Made by a program: the position numbers and the translations under genes
Notes under the pieces: generated by a model
Databases searched by the model: none
Seen by the model: the letters and a program-made list of their open reading frames with translations, nothing else
Told to the model about the DNA's origin: nothing
Source: Rippkaea orientalis PCC 8801
GTDB lineage: Bacteria; Cyanobacteriota; Cyanobacteriia; Cyanobacteriales; Microcystaceae
Direction: 5' to 3'
Assembly (NCBI RefSeq): GCF_000021805.1
Contig: NC_011726.1
Span: 3,504,097 to 3,568,096, forward strand
DNA: 64,000 nt
In this document: piece after piece, positions 1 to 8,522 of the stretch
Layout of the letters: every line of letters starts with the position of its first letter
How positions within the stretch are numbered: position 1 is the stretch's first letter

Positions 1-557
1 CCTAAGTTAGCGGGTTTAACAAAACACGGATAGCCTAACCGTTGTTCAATCTCATCGCAAAGCTTGGGAAAAACGCAGGGATTAGACCAAATTTGGGCTC
101 TATCTACCGCGATATACTTAACTTGAGGTAATCCTGCCTGAGCAAAGGCCATTTTCATGGCAATCTTATCCATGCCTACGGCTGATCCTAACACACCACT
201 GCCCACAAAGGGAGTCTGCATTAGGGTTAATAACCCTTGCAAAGTTCCATCTTCTCCATTGGGACCGTGAAGAATGGGAAACCAAACATCCACCTCACTA
301 ACTTGGGGGGGAAATGTCCAGAGTTGTTGCGAGGTTGCATCCTCACAAGGTAAAGGTTTTGCATCGTTGAGGACTTGTTGCGCGGTGTCTCCAGCTTGCC
401 AAACGCCGTTTTTTTGGATATAAATCGGTATTATATCATATTTTTGGGGATTTTCACCCGATTGTAAAGCCGTTGCGATCGCTTTAGCAGAATTAAGAGA
501 CACCTCGTGTTCTCCCGAACGTCCCCCGAACAGTAACCCTACCCGTAATTTTGCCAT
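1..557 (-). CDS. ddl: D-alanine--D-alanine ligase, N-terminal part (runs off the window)
   Basis: This enzyme joins two D-alanines with ATP in the cytoplasm to make the dipeptide that ends peptidoglycan stem peptides. The translated start reads [20 protein letters not shown], the typical Ddl opening with the [10 protein letters not shown] substrate-binding motif, followed further in by [16 protein letters not shown] and [16 protein letters not shown], both characteristic of the family. About 185 residues are present; the ATP-grasp catalytic half lies beyond position 1. The ATG at 557-555 is preceded by a strong AGGAGG ribosome-binding site, which fixes the start. It is transcribed away from the polysaccharide cluster, so the two share a divergent intergenic region. 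Confidence 0.95.
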   Translation of the reverse strand, partial: MAKLRVGLLFGGRSGEHEVSLNSAKAIATALQSGENPQKYDIIPIYIQKNGVWQAGDTAQQVLNDAKPLPCEDATSQQLWTFPPQVSEVDVWFPILHGPNGEDGTLQGLLTLMQTPFVGSGVLGSAVGMDKIAMKMAFAQAGLPQVKYIAVDRAQIWSNPCVFPKLCDEIEQRLGYPCFVKPANL

Positions 558-893
558 GGATACCCCTCCTTAGAACTGCGATCGCGCTTTTTTGTGTAAT
601 TGTAATTGACTTATTCTATTAACAAGACGTTCCCTGAATTTTCGATAGATTTAGCGAGAGCATAGCTTAGCACATTTTACCCATAAAAATTAACTTGAAT
701 AAAAGAATTAACAATCTCTCTGGTTAGACATGGAAATCATAGCAGATGCGGGGTTTATTTGATAGAGCAACAAGGTTGAAAGTTGAGAAAAATGTAAAGA
801 TTTGTCAGTTCAGAGACACCAGTAAGCCAGAAATTGAGTAAGCTTAATAAAGTAGACTTTTTTTTAAAGGATACTTGTCAGCAGCTTGTCTTT
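558..893. other. Intergenic region between divergent ddl and the Wzt-like gene
   Basis: There is no convincing gene here. The stretch must carry promoters for ddl (minus) and for the polysaccharide cluster (plus), but I cannot assign -35/-10 boxes with confidence. A TTG-initiated reading frame upstream of the ABC gene opens at 834; I read it as leader sequence because the conserved ABC domain starts just after the ATG at 894. Confidence 0.5.
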
Positions 894-2183
894 ATGTCAG
901 ATACTATTATTCGGGTCGAAAATTTAGGAAAAAAGTACATTATTGGCCATCAAGTTGAGGGGCGATCTCGTTATGTTGCCCTACGGGATGTTCTCGCTAA
1001 TGGGGTCAAATCCCTTTGGAAATCTTTTAAAGATCCTAAAGCGAAAACTCGAAATAATCAAGAAGAATTTTGGGCATTAAAGGACGTTTCTTTTGAAGTC
1101 AAACGAGGAGAAGCTATTGGCATTATTGGACGCAATGGAGCCGGAAAATCTACCCTATTAAAGATTTTAAGTCGTATTACCGAACCCACCACAGGACGAG
1201 TTTCTTTAAGAGGGAGAGTAGCGAGTTTATTAGAAGTAGGAACAGGGTTTCATCCAGAATTAACAGGAAGAGAAAATATTTATCTTAACGGTGCAATTTT
1301 AGGAATGACTAAGGCAGAAATTAAACGTAAGTTTGATGAAATTGTTGCCTTTGCAGAAGTGGAAAAGTTTCTCGATACTCCTGTTAAGCGATATTCATCA
1401 GGAATGTATGTTAGATTGGCTTTTGCAGTTGCTGCTCATTTAGAACCCGAAATCTTAGTAGTGGATGAAGTTTTAGCAGTAGGAGATGCAGCCTTTCAGA
1501 AAAAATGCTTAGGAAAAATGGGAGATGTAGCCACAAAAGAAGGACGAACGGTTTTATTTGTTAGCCATAATATGGGAGCGATAAAAAGCTTATGTTATCG
1601 GACCCTAGTCTTAAAACAAGGCAAACTGGTTTTAGATAGCAATGTAGAAAATGGGATTAGCAAATATTTATCAGAAGACAACTTATCGGATTCACAAATT
1701 ATTTGGGATCAGGAAAATGCACCTCAATCTCCTGAACTAAAATTTATGAAAGCTTACATTTTAAATCATGAACAATTACCAGCATCTATTTTAGATTATC
1801 GTCATGGTTTTTCAATTGTTCTTGAGTATGAAGTTTTGAAACCTTTGAAGGGACTAAGAATAGGATTTTCTTTACAAAACTTTGAGGGGATTTTTTTGTG
1901 TGGTTCTAATGATCCTGATGGATGGAAACACGACATTAGAGAATCTGGGTATTATAAAAGTCAATGTTATTTTCCTGGGTATATGTTAAATCATGGTAGA
2001 TATTCCATTAGTTTTGGTTCAGATATGTATCCCCATGATCGCTCATTAGTGACGACTTCCTATTGTTTAAGTTTTACAGTTGAAGATACAGAAGGACATG
2101 GTGATTCTAAAGAACGACTGCCAGGGATACTTAGACCTAAACTTACATGGATAGTCACTCAAAATTTTTTGGTTAAATTATAA
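894..2183 (+). CDS. ABC transporter ATP-binding protein, Wzt/TagH-like polysaccharide exporter
   Basis: This is the ATPase of an ABC exporter that moves lipid-linked surface polysaccharide across the plasma membrane. Visible motifs are Walker A GRNGAGKST, the family-specific signature YSSGMYVRLAF, Walker B LVVDEVLAVGD and the H-loop SHN. The N-terminal 240 residues or so form the nucleotide-binding domain; the last 150 residues match the position of the Wzt C-terminal beta-sandwich that recognises the glycan end. I chose ATG 894 (MSDTIIRVENLGKKY) over a TTG at 834 because the conserved domain begins there; the protein is then 429 residues. It heads a plus-strand run of glycosyltransferase genes. 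The expected membrane partner (Wzm-type permease) is not next to it in this window. Confidence 0.9.
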   Translation: MSDTIIRVENLGKKYIIGHQVEGRSRYVALRDVLANGVKSLWKSFKDPKAKTRNNQEEFWALKDVSFEVKRGEAIGIIGRNGAGKSTLLKILSRITEPTTGRVSLRGRVASLLEVGTGFHPELTGRENIYLNGAILGMTKAEIKRKFDEIVAFAEVEKFLDTPVKRYSSGMYVRLAFAVAAHLEPEILVVDEVLAVGDAAFQKKCLGKMGDVATKEGRTVLFVSHNMGAIKSLCYRTLVLKQGKLVLDSNVENGISKYLSEDNLSDSQIIWDQENAPQSPELKFMKAYILNHEQLPASILDYRHGFSIVLEYEVLKPLKGLRIGFSLQNFEGIFLCGSNDPDGWKHDIRESGYYKSQCYFPGYMLNHGRYSISFGSDMYPHDRSLVTTSYCLSFTVEDTEGHGDSKERLPGILRPKLTWIVTQNFLVKL

Positions 2184-2218
2184 TCAAATAAGGAATCTTA
2201 ATTATCAAATCGGCAACA

Positions 2219-3139
2219 ATGATCATTAGAAAATATATCGAATTTTTCAAATCACTAAGAAAAAAATTTTTTAATCCGTTACTCGAGCAATTTCTTTTAA
2301 TATTAAATAAGCTTGAAGCTATCCAAGAATCTTTAGGCAGAATTGAATTCAGGCAGACTAGAGATGATAATTCTCTTGGACTATTGAGCCATGAATTTAG
2401 AGTATTTTCTCAGTGGGGAGAAGATGGTATCATTCAATACTTAGTAAATACTGTTGAAATTAATCACAAAACTTTTGTTGAATTTGGCGTGGAAGACTAT
2501 ACAGAATGTAATACTAAATTTTTATTAATTAATAATAATTGGACTGGATTAGTTATTGACAGCGATTCAGACTGCATTGAACGCATCAAAAAAAATAAAA
2601 TTTATTGGTCATATAATTTGAAAGCAATTGAAGCTTTTGTTACTCAAGATAATATTAATAGTATTTTGCAAACTAATGGTTTTAAAGGAGATATTGGGTT
2701 ACTTTCAATTGATATTGATGGTAATGATTACTGGATATGGAAGGCAATAACTGTTATTAATCCTATTATTGTTATTATTGAATATAATTATCGGTTTGAC
2801 AGTAGTATTGCTGTAACAATACCCTATCACGAAAACTTTGATCGACAAAAAGCCCACCACTCTATGATTTATTTTGGAGCGTCATTAAAAGCATTATGTT
2901 TATTAGGAAAAGAAAAAGGTTATGATTTTATAGGATGTTGTAGTAGTGGAGTCAATGCTTTTTTTATCCGTCAAGATAAAAGGCCAAATTATCTTAAAAT
3001 ATTAACACCAGAGGAAGGTTATGTCATGGGGAAATTTTGTGAATTTCGAGATGAGCAAGGAAGTTTAAAAAAAATGACTCCTCATCAAGAAAAGGAATTT
3101 TTGCAAAATCTAGATTTACCTTTAATACAAGTTAACTAA
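2219..3139 (+). CDS. Methyltransferase-like protein of a polysaccharide cluster
   Basis: The exact function is not established. The 306-residue protein has a Rossmann-type pattern: KTFVEFGVEDYTECN resembles motif I of SAM-binding folds, GLVIDSDSDCIE fits the acidic ribose-binding strand, and LLSIDIDGNDYWIW resembles the D-D/E-G segment of FkbM-like enzymes. An N-terminal stretch of about 50 residues is basic and possibly coiled-coil. It sits 35 bases after the Wzt-like gene and just before a glycosyltransferase in the same direction, so a role in modifying or capping the exported glycan is a reasonable inference. Family membership is from pattern recognition only. Confidence 0.6.
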   Translation: MIIRKYIEFFKSLRKKFFNPLLEQFLLILNKLEAIQESLGRIEFRQTRDDNSLGLLSHEFRVFSQWGEDGIIQYLVNTVEINHKTFVEFGVEDYTECNTKFLLINNNWTGLVIDSDSDCIERIKKNKIYWSYNLKAIEAFVTQDNINSILQTNGFKGDIGLLSIDIDGNDYWIWKAITVINPIIVIIEYNYRFDSSIAVTIPYHENFDRQKAHHSMIYFGASLKALCLLGKEKGYDFIGCCSSGVNAFFIRQDKRPNYLKILTPEEGYVMGKFCEFRDEQGSLKKMTPHQEKEFLQNLDLPLIQVN

Positions 3140-3192
3140 TACAGCTAACTTGATGGAATTTGATTAGATTGTTTGTTATTAAGGTATTTAGG

Positions 3193-4506
3193 ATGATTAA
3201 AGTAATTTATGATATTTCAGTCTTGGGAGTTGGGTACATGATTCCAACCCATAAAGTAGGGATTTATCGAGTTGTCGAAAATCTTGCATTAGAGTTAGCT
3301 AAATCTCAAGAAATAAACTTATTTTTTTCGGCTACTAAATATTATTATAGATATCATACCTTAGACTTTTGTCTTGAATATTTAAAAAATAATCCTCAAC
3401 TTAAGCATATTGATTTGCCTCATTCTCCTAACAAAAGATATCTTTATAGTCATCTTAATAAGATTGCTTTTTCTTTAATTCATCAAATTGAAACATCAAA
3501 TTCAAAATCAACTATATTGACTAATAAAGTCTTATCAAAAATTCTTGATATAATTAATCGAATAATCTATTATTCAAGCGAACCAATAGAACCTATTAAT
3601 TTAGAAAATACGGATATTTTTCACTCTACCATCTATAAAATTCCTCAACAAGTAAAAAACAATAAAAAAATAAAAAGAATTTTAACGGTTTATGATTTAA
3701 TTCCAATTTTATACAGAGATTTTTTTACTCTTAAACCAGGTCAAACTCATTTTGTCAAGTATGTTCTTGATAGTCTAAGTATTGATGATTGGGCAATTTG
3801 TATCTCTGAATGTACAAAAAATGATCTATGTAACTATAAAAAGATAGATCCTAATCGAGTATTTGTGACTCATTTAGCTGCTGATTCTACTGTTTTTTAT
3901 CCTTGCAAAGACGCTGAAAAAAAAGAGCTAGTGATTGAAAAATATAATATTCCTGAAGTCCCTTATTTTTTAAGTTTAAGTACTCTTGAACCAAGAAAAA
4001 ATATTTCTCATGTTATTCGCTGTTTTCTTGATCTCATTCAGCAGCAAGGAATCAAAGATATTAATCTTGTATTAGTGGGAGCAAAAGGTTGGAAATATGA
4101 AGAAATATTTGAGCAAATTCCTCATAATCCTACTCTAACAAATAGAATAATATTTACTGGTTATGTAGAAGACGAAGATTTAGCTATAATTTATAGCAAT
4201 GCGATAGCATTTATTTATATGTCTTTTTATGAAGGATTTGGTTTGCCTCCTTTAGAAGCGATGCAATGCGGTTTACCTGTCATTACATCAAATACCTCTT
4301 CTTTACCCGAAGTCGTTGGTAATGCAGGAATTATGCTAGATCCAAAAGATAGTGGTACACTATCTCAAACCATGCTTGATATTTACAAGAACTATGAATT
4401 GAGACAAGAACTTTCTAAAAAATCTTTACAACGTTCTCAAAATTTTAGTTGGAATAAATGCGCTCAAGAAACCATTGATGTTTATAAAATTGCCCTACAA
4501 CAATAA
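3193..4506 (+). CDS. Glycosyltransferase family 4 protein (first paralogue)
   Basis: This is a GT-B fold retaining glycosyltransferase that probably adds a sugar to a surface glycan. The C-terminal half shows the GT4 nucleotide-sugar site: LSLSTLEPRKNI near the domain start, LVLVGAKGW, IIFTGYVEDEDL and the E-x7-E motif in [14 protein letters not shown]. The N-terminus MIKVIYDISVLGVGY matches that of the gene at 5663 ([14 protein letters not shown]). I chose ATG 3193 over TTG 3160 because of this match and the GG-rich sequence before it; the protein is then 437 residues. The gene follows the methyltransferase-like gene closely and probably belongs to the same operon. Confidence 0.9.
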   Translation: MIKVIYDISVLGVGYMIPTHKVGIYRVVENLALELAKSQEINLFFSATKYYYRYHTLDFCLEYLKNNPQLKHIDLPHSPNKRYLYSHLNKIAFSLIHQIETSNSKSTILTNKVLSKILDIINRIIYYSSEPIEPINLENTDIFHSTIYKIPQQVKNNKKIKRILTVYDLIPILYRDFFTLKPGQTHFVKYVLDSLSIDDWAICISECTKNDLCNYKKIDPNRVFVTHLAADSTVFYPCKDAEKKELVIEKYNIPEVPYFLSLSTLEPRKNISHVIRCFLDLIQQQGIKDINLVLVGAKGWKYEEIFEQIPHNPTLTNRIIFTGYVEDEDLAIIYSNAIAFIYMSFYEGFGLPPLEAMQCGLPVITSNTSSLPEVVGNAGIMLDPKDSGTLSQTMLDIYKNYELRQELSKKSLQRSQNFSWNKCAQETIDVYKIALQQ

Positions 4507-4602
4507 TTTTTGATTTATTGAGGTTAACTCAATAAATAGTCTAGCTCCCACTGAAACATTAGACTATAAAATCATCATGCAAGTAGCTGACGAAATTTCA
4601 GT

Positions 4603-5400
4603 TTAAGGTATTTCCTGAGTTAAATTATCGAGAAGGTTAATTATTTGTTGATGCAATTGACTTAATGTATCTGACATCAATTCAAGCTTTATTTGCATTT
4701 CACTCCATCGTAATTGATAGCCATAAGCATGGCGAAAAAAATGACGAAAAGCTAAATACTCTCGCAAAATAATAGCTTGTTCTGGGGTAATAATAGCTTT
4801 TCTAATTTCAGGAATATCTGATGCTATCTGGTTCAATAAATCTATATGAGAATGTTCACCAGTAGGACAATAATGATCAATATGAATAGCAATTCTTTGA
4901 AAAATTTTTTCAATTCCTGTATAATATTGATGTAAATAAGACGCGAATCCATTTAATTCTAACTGACTAGGACATTGATTGATAGTTTTTAGTGATTCTT
5001 CTGTTGTTTTAACAATACGTTCTAAGGCTGTAAATTCATCTTCTATAAGAGATTTTAAAGCAATAATAGAGCTATTAATCATATCAATTCCTTCCAATAT
5101 TCGAGATCGCATTTCAGGATAAACATCTTCTAAAGGGATTAAATCTAAATCTAAATTTAATCCTTTAGGCAATAATTGACGACAAGCAGCATAAGCTCGA
5201 AAAAAAATTCCTTTAGGTAAACCTTCCACTGCTAAATCAATATCAGAGCGACTATGCCAAGGAGTTTGTCCCGTTAAAGACCCAAATAGAATAACCCGTT
5301 TTGCTCCAAATTGTTTTTTGAGTAATTCAGTACAGTCCAAAACAATTTGTAAAGCAACTTGTTTTTTTTCTATTAAGCTAATTTCAGGATAGGACAGCAT
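4603..5400 (-). CDS. One-piece nucleotidyltransferase-HEPN protein (MntA-HepT-like toxin-antitoxin fusion)
   Basis: The 265-residue protein carries both halves of an MNT-HEPN module in one chain. Residues 1-105 are a minimal nucleotidyltransferase: RVILFGSL (G40-S41) followed 11 residues later by D53-I-D55, the GS...DxD metal-binding motif. Residues 115-260 are a HEPN-type helical domain containing FRHFFRHAYGY, which gives R219-x4-H224-x-Y226. In characterised MntA/HepT pairs the first protein AMP-ylates the tyrosine of an RX4HXY motif in the HepT ribonuclease and so silences it. Here the two are usually separate genes, so regulation would occur within one chain. It is antisense to the surrounding glycosyltransferase genes, suggesting acquisition as a unit. 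Antiphage or stabilising activity is inference. Confidence 0.8.
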   Translation of the reverse strand: MLSYPEISLIEKKQVALQIVLDCTELLKKQFGAKRVILFGSLTGQTPWHSRSDIDLAVEGLPKGIFFRAYAACRQLLPKGLNLDLDLIPLEDVYPEMRSRILEGIDMINSSIIALKSLIEDEFTALERIVKTTEESLKTINQCPSQLELNGFASYLHQYYTGIEKIFQRIAIHIDHYCPTGEHSHIDLLNQIASDIPEIRKAIITPEQAIILREYLAFRHFFRHAYGYQLRWSEMQIKLELMSDTLSQLHQQIINLLDNLTQEIP

Positions 5401-5662
5401 AGCATAGATAATAACTATTATTAATAAGTTAAAATTTGGTTAAACTGAGTTGGGGTAGTGATTTAGGTGTAGCGTCACTAAAGATAAATTTTTATGTACT
5501 AATATCTGTAACAAAAATTGATATCTAGAGATTACGGTTACATGATAGATTAAAAAAGTAAATTAGTCAACCCTAGGGAACAATTGTGTTTAAAGAACAT
5601 TCTAGAGAGCTTTAGATCCAAATACATTAAATATTGCGTTCGTAAATGTTAGACAATTAATC

Positions 5663-6967
5663 ATGAAAGTAGCCTATGATATTTCAGTGTTAGGACAAGG
5701 ATATGTAAATCCTAAAGCCAAAACAGGGGTTTACCGAGTTGTTAATTCATTGCTTATAGAATTGCTAAAAATAGAAGAGATTGAATTAAACTTAATTGCT
5801 CTTAATGGTTTAAGTAATATTTGGGATGAAATGAGTTGTATTCTATTTATTGAACATTGTTGTCCTGAACTTAAAGAGCAATTTCAGTCTTGCTGGAAAA
5901 GCTATATAGATCTATCTAATCTTTATCTTAAGGCTGTTGAAATACAAAAATCTTGTTTACAATTCTCTTTAAAAAAGGTTCCTAGATTATACAAAGCTAG
6001 TATTGCTCTACAAATTCCTTTTAAATTCTTCAGTAAAGCTCATTGTTTTTTAGATATTGAATCACGCAATATTGATATTTATCATTCTCTCTTTTATAGT
6101 TTACCTTCTGAAAAAATATTAAATTCTACTCAAAAATTGATTACCATTTATGATTTAATTCCCATTTTAAATCCTCAACAATTTACAGAAACAATTTATC
6201 ATAAATTTTGTCTATCATTAGATAGTATTAATATTCAAAAAGATTGGGTTATTTGTATTTCTGAAAATACCAAAAAAGATTTTTGCGAATATACTCAGAT
6301 GAATCCTAAGCGAGTGTTTGTAACTCCTTTAGCTGCGGGGGAACATTTTTATCCTATAACGAATCAACAAACTATATCAAATATTATTAATCAATATAAA
6401 ATTCCTAATTCTCCTTATCTTCTTAGTTTATGCACCTTGGAACCTAGAAAAAATTTAAGTTTTCTCATTCGTTGTTTTGTAAAAATTGTTGTCAGTGATC
6501 CAACTTTAGAGTTAAACTTAGTATTAGTTGGGGTTAAAGGATGGAAAAATACTGAAATTTTTGAAACTGTTAAAAAAAATCCTCAATTAAACTCTCGAAT
6601 TATCTTTACGGGTTACATTCCCGATGAAGATTTAAGTGCTATTTATAGCGGTGCAACTGCGTTTGTTTATCCCTCTCTTTATGAAGGGTTTGGTTTACCC
6701 CCTTTGGAAGCAATGCAATGTGGAACACCTGTTATCACTTCTAATACAAGTTCCTTACCTGAAGTTGTCGGTGACGCAGGAATCATGATTAATCCTACCC
6801 AAGAAGATGAACTGTGTCAAGCAATACTCGACGTTATTAATGATTCTCAATTAAGACAAAAGCTATCCCAAAAAGGACTCGAAAGATCTCGTCAATTTAG
6901 TTGGAAAAAATGCGCGGAAGAAACGGTTAAAGTTTATAAAATTGCAACCGAAAATAAGGATACTTAA
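5663..6967 (+). CDS. Glycosyltransferase family 4 protein (second paralogue)
   Basis: This 434-residue GT4 glycosyltransferase is clearly related to the gene at 3193-4506 along its length: the same N-terminal YDISVLGxGY motif, [40 protein letters not shown] and [20 protein letters not shown]. It should transfer a sugar from a nucleotide donor during surface-glycan assembly in the cytoplasm; donor and acceptor cannot be read from the sequence. ATG 5663 is the only sensible start. Its stop codon directly abuts the ATG of the MNT/HEPN remnant at 6968. It lies 262 bases beyond the start of the divergent MNT-HEPN gene, so it probably has its own promoter. Confidence 0.9.
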   Translation: MKVAYDISVLGQGYVNPKAKTGVYRVVNSLLIELLKIEEIELNLIALNGLSNIWDEMSCILFIEHCCPELKEQFQSCWKSYIDLSNLYLKAVEIQKSCLQFSLKKVPRLYKASIALQIPFKFFSKAHCFLDIESRNIDIYHSLFYSLPSEKILNSTQKLITIYDLIPILNPQQFTETIYHKFCLSLDSINIQKDWVICISENTKKDFCEYTQMNPKRVFVTPLAAGEHFYPITNQQTISNIINQYKIPNSPYLLSLCTLEPRKNLSFLIRCFVKIVVSDPTLELNLVLVGVKGWKNTEIFETVKKNPQLNSRIIFTGYIPDEDLSAIYSGATAFVYPSLYEGFGLPPLEAMQCGTPVITSNTSSLPEVVGDAGIMINPTQEDELCQAILDVINDSQLRQKLSQKGLERSRQFSWKKCAEETVKVYKIATENKDT

Positions 6968-7275
6968 ATGAGTCAATCAAATAGTAATTATATCACCTAC
7001 TGGAAACAGCGTCTTGATCAACAACAAAAGCAAAATGAGTCTCTAGCAAAACAAGCACATCAAGATTTAAAGATAATTGTTAGTTATTTAAACGACTAGA
7101 AGAATATCTGGCATTTAGGCACGTCGTCAGAAATATCTATGGGTTTGAATTAGATCCTCAAAGATTACAAAAATTAGTTGATAATGATTCCCTTGTCTGG
7201 GATAATTTTAAACACGATATACAAGCGTTTATTAACTGGCTTAAGGAATTAGCCTCTAGTTTAGACTCTTTATAA
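6968..7275 (+). pseudogene. Decayed MNT/HEPN module (start of a nucleotidyltransferase joined to the end of a HepT-like protein)
   Basis: Two fragments are visible. From ATG 6968 a 43-codon frame (MSQSNSNYITYWKQRLDQQQ...) looks like the N-terminus of a cyanobacterial nucleotidyltransferase and ends at TAG 7097-7099 before any GS...DxD motif. From about 7093 another frame reads RLEEYLAFRHVVRNIYGFEL and continues to TAA 7273-7275; this resembles the C-terminal third of a HepT-like HEPN protein. The simplest reading is an internal deletion that fused the start of one gene to the end of the next. The HEPN motif is R-x4-N-x-Y, with Asn where characterised HepT has His. The remnant is in the same direction as its neighbours, unlike the intact module at 4603-5400. 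Confidence 0.65.
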
Positions 7276-7290
7276 ACTTGATCTATTATC

Positions 7291-8472
7291 ATGCAACTAC
7301 TGTACACCCTAACAACCTATCCCCCAACTATTGGTGGTGCACAACTTCATCAACACTTACTCGCACAATACCTCAGTCAAAAACACCAAATTCAAGTGAT
7401 TAGTCAGTGGGATAAAAATCGCACAGATTGGCTTTTAGGAACCACTATTAATGCACCTAGTTCCAATTTTGACTATACCATTGATGGAATTAATGTTCAT
7501 CGACTGGGACTAACTTCTGCTGAAAAACGTAGTTTAATTCCCTATCTTCCTTTCTATTATCCTTTAATGGAAATTGCCTTACCTCCCATTGCCAATTGTC
7601 TCGAAAAAAAATTACACTTTTATGCAGAAAATGCGGATTTAATTCATAACGTTCGCATTGGAAGAGAGGGATTGAGTTATGCTTCTTTTCAAGCCGCTAC
7701 AACTCATAATATTCCCTTTATTTTAACCCCTGTTCATCATCCCCGTTGGGCAGGTTGGCTTTACCGAGCCTATCTTAAATTATATCAATTAGCGGACGCT
7801 GTGATTGCGCTAACTCAGGCAGAAAAAGAAATTTTAATCGATTTAGGGGTATCAGAAGAACGAATCCATATTACAGGTCACGGACCTATTTTAGCAGAAA
7901 AAGCTGACCCCAATAATTTTAAAGAACGGCATCATCTACAAGAACCGATTATTTTATTTTTAGGACAACATTATCCCTACAAAGGGTATCAACAATTATT
8001 AAAAGCTGCACCTTTAATTTGGCAAAAAATCCCCGAAGCACAGTTCGTTTTTATTGGACCACAAGTTAAACAATCTGAAACTTATTTTGAACAATTTCAA
8101 GATCCCCGCATTCATCGCTTAGGATCAGTTAGTTTACAAGAAAAAACCGATGCTTTAGCTGCTTGTAATGTGCTTTGTGTTCCTTCAACCCAAGAAAGTT
8201 TTGGAGGAGTTTACACTGAAGCTTGGAGTTTTGGTAAACCTGTTATTGGTTGTAATATTCCGGCTGTTTCGGAAGTTATTAGTGAGGGCAAAGATGGTTA
8301 TTTAGTCAATCAAAATTGCTCAGAAATAGCTGAAAAAATCTGTTACTTATTATTAAATCCTACTGAAGCTGAAATACTCGGCAAAACCGGTAAAAGTAAA
8401 GTTGAAAAATACTTTAATTGGCAACACTTGTCAGAAATAACTGAAGAGATTTACAAGAAAGTTTGTCATTGA
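7291..8472 (+). CDS. Glycosyltransferase family 4 protein
   Basis: This 393-residue GT-B glycosyltransferase starts MQLLYTLTTYPPTIGGAQLH, with the GGAQ/GGxE-type acceptor-side loop typical of GT4 enzymes. The donor-binding half shows ILFLGQHYPYKGYQQLLKA, FVFIGPQ, and E-x7-E in ESFGGVYTEAWSFGKPVIG. It differs clearly from the two paralogues upstream, so it probably makes a different linkage. It lies 15 bases past the MNT/HEPN remnant and about 50 bases before the WecG/TagA-type gene, consistent with one polysaccharide transcription unit. Donor and acceptor are not readable. Confidence 0.88.
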   Translation: MQLLYTLTTYPPTIGGAQLHQHLLAQYLSQKHQIQVISQWDKNRTDWLLGTTINAPSSNFDYTIDGINVHRLGLTSAEKRSLIPYLPFYYPLMEIALPPIANCLEKKLHFYAENADLIHNVRIGREGLSYASFQAATTHNIPFILTPVHHPRWAGWLYRAYLKLYQLADAVIALTQAEKEILIDLGVSEERIHITGHGPILAEKADPNNFKERHHLQEPIILFLGQHYPYKGYQQLLKAAPLIWQKIPEAQFVFIGPQVKQSETYFEQFQDPRIHRLGSVSLQEKTDALAACNVLCVPSTQESFGGVYTEAWSFGKPVIGCNIPAVSEVISEGKDGYLVNQNCSEIAEKICYLLLNPTEAEILGKTGKSKVEKYFNWQHLSEITEEIYKKVCH

Positions 8473-8485
8473 TAGTCTAGTTGAT

Positions 8486-8502
8486 GGTGGGCATTGCCCA
8501 CC
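8486..8502. repeat. Short perfect inverted repeat (GGTGGGC-ATT-GCCCACC)
   Basis: Seven-base arms around a three-base loop lie between the GT4 gene and the next gene, followed by CCTAC. The same GCCCACCCTAC core ends the inverted-repeat element at 38558-38623, so this may be a remnant of a dispersed cyanobacterial repeat. A transcript would form a small hairpin just upstream of the start at 8523. Confidence 0.6.
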
Positions 8503-8522
8503 CTACAATTGTTATTAAACTG

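Noticed and set aside
834-893. Longer N-terminus of the Wzt-like ATPase from TTG 834
   Set aside because: The extra 20 residues are not like the family and the conserved domain begins at ATG 894.
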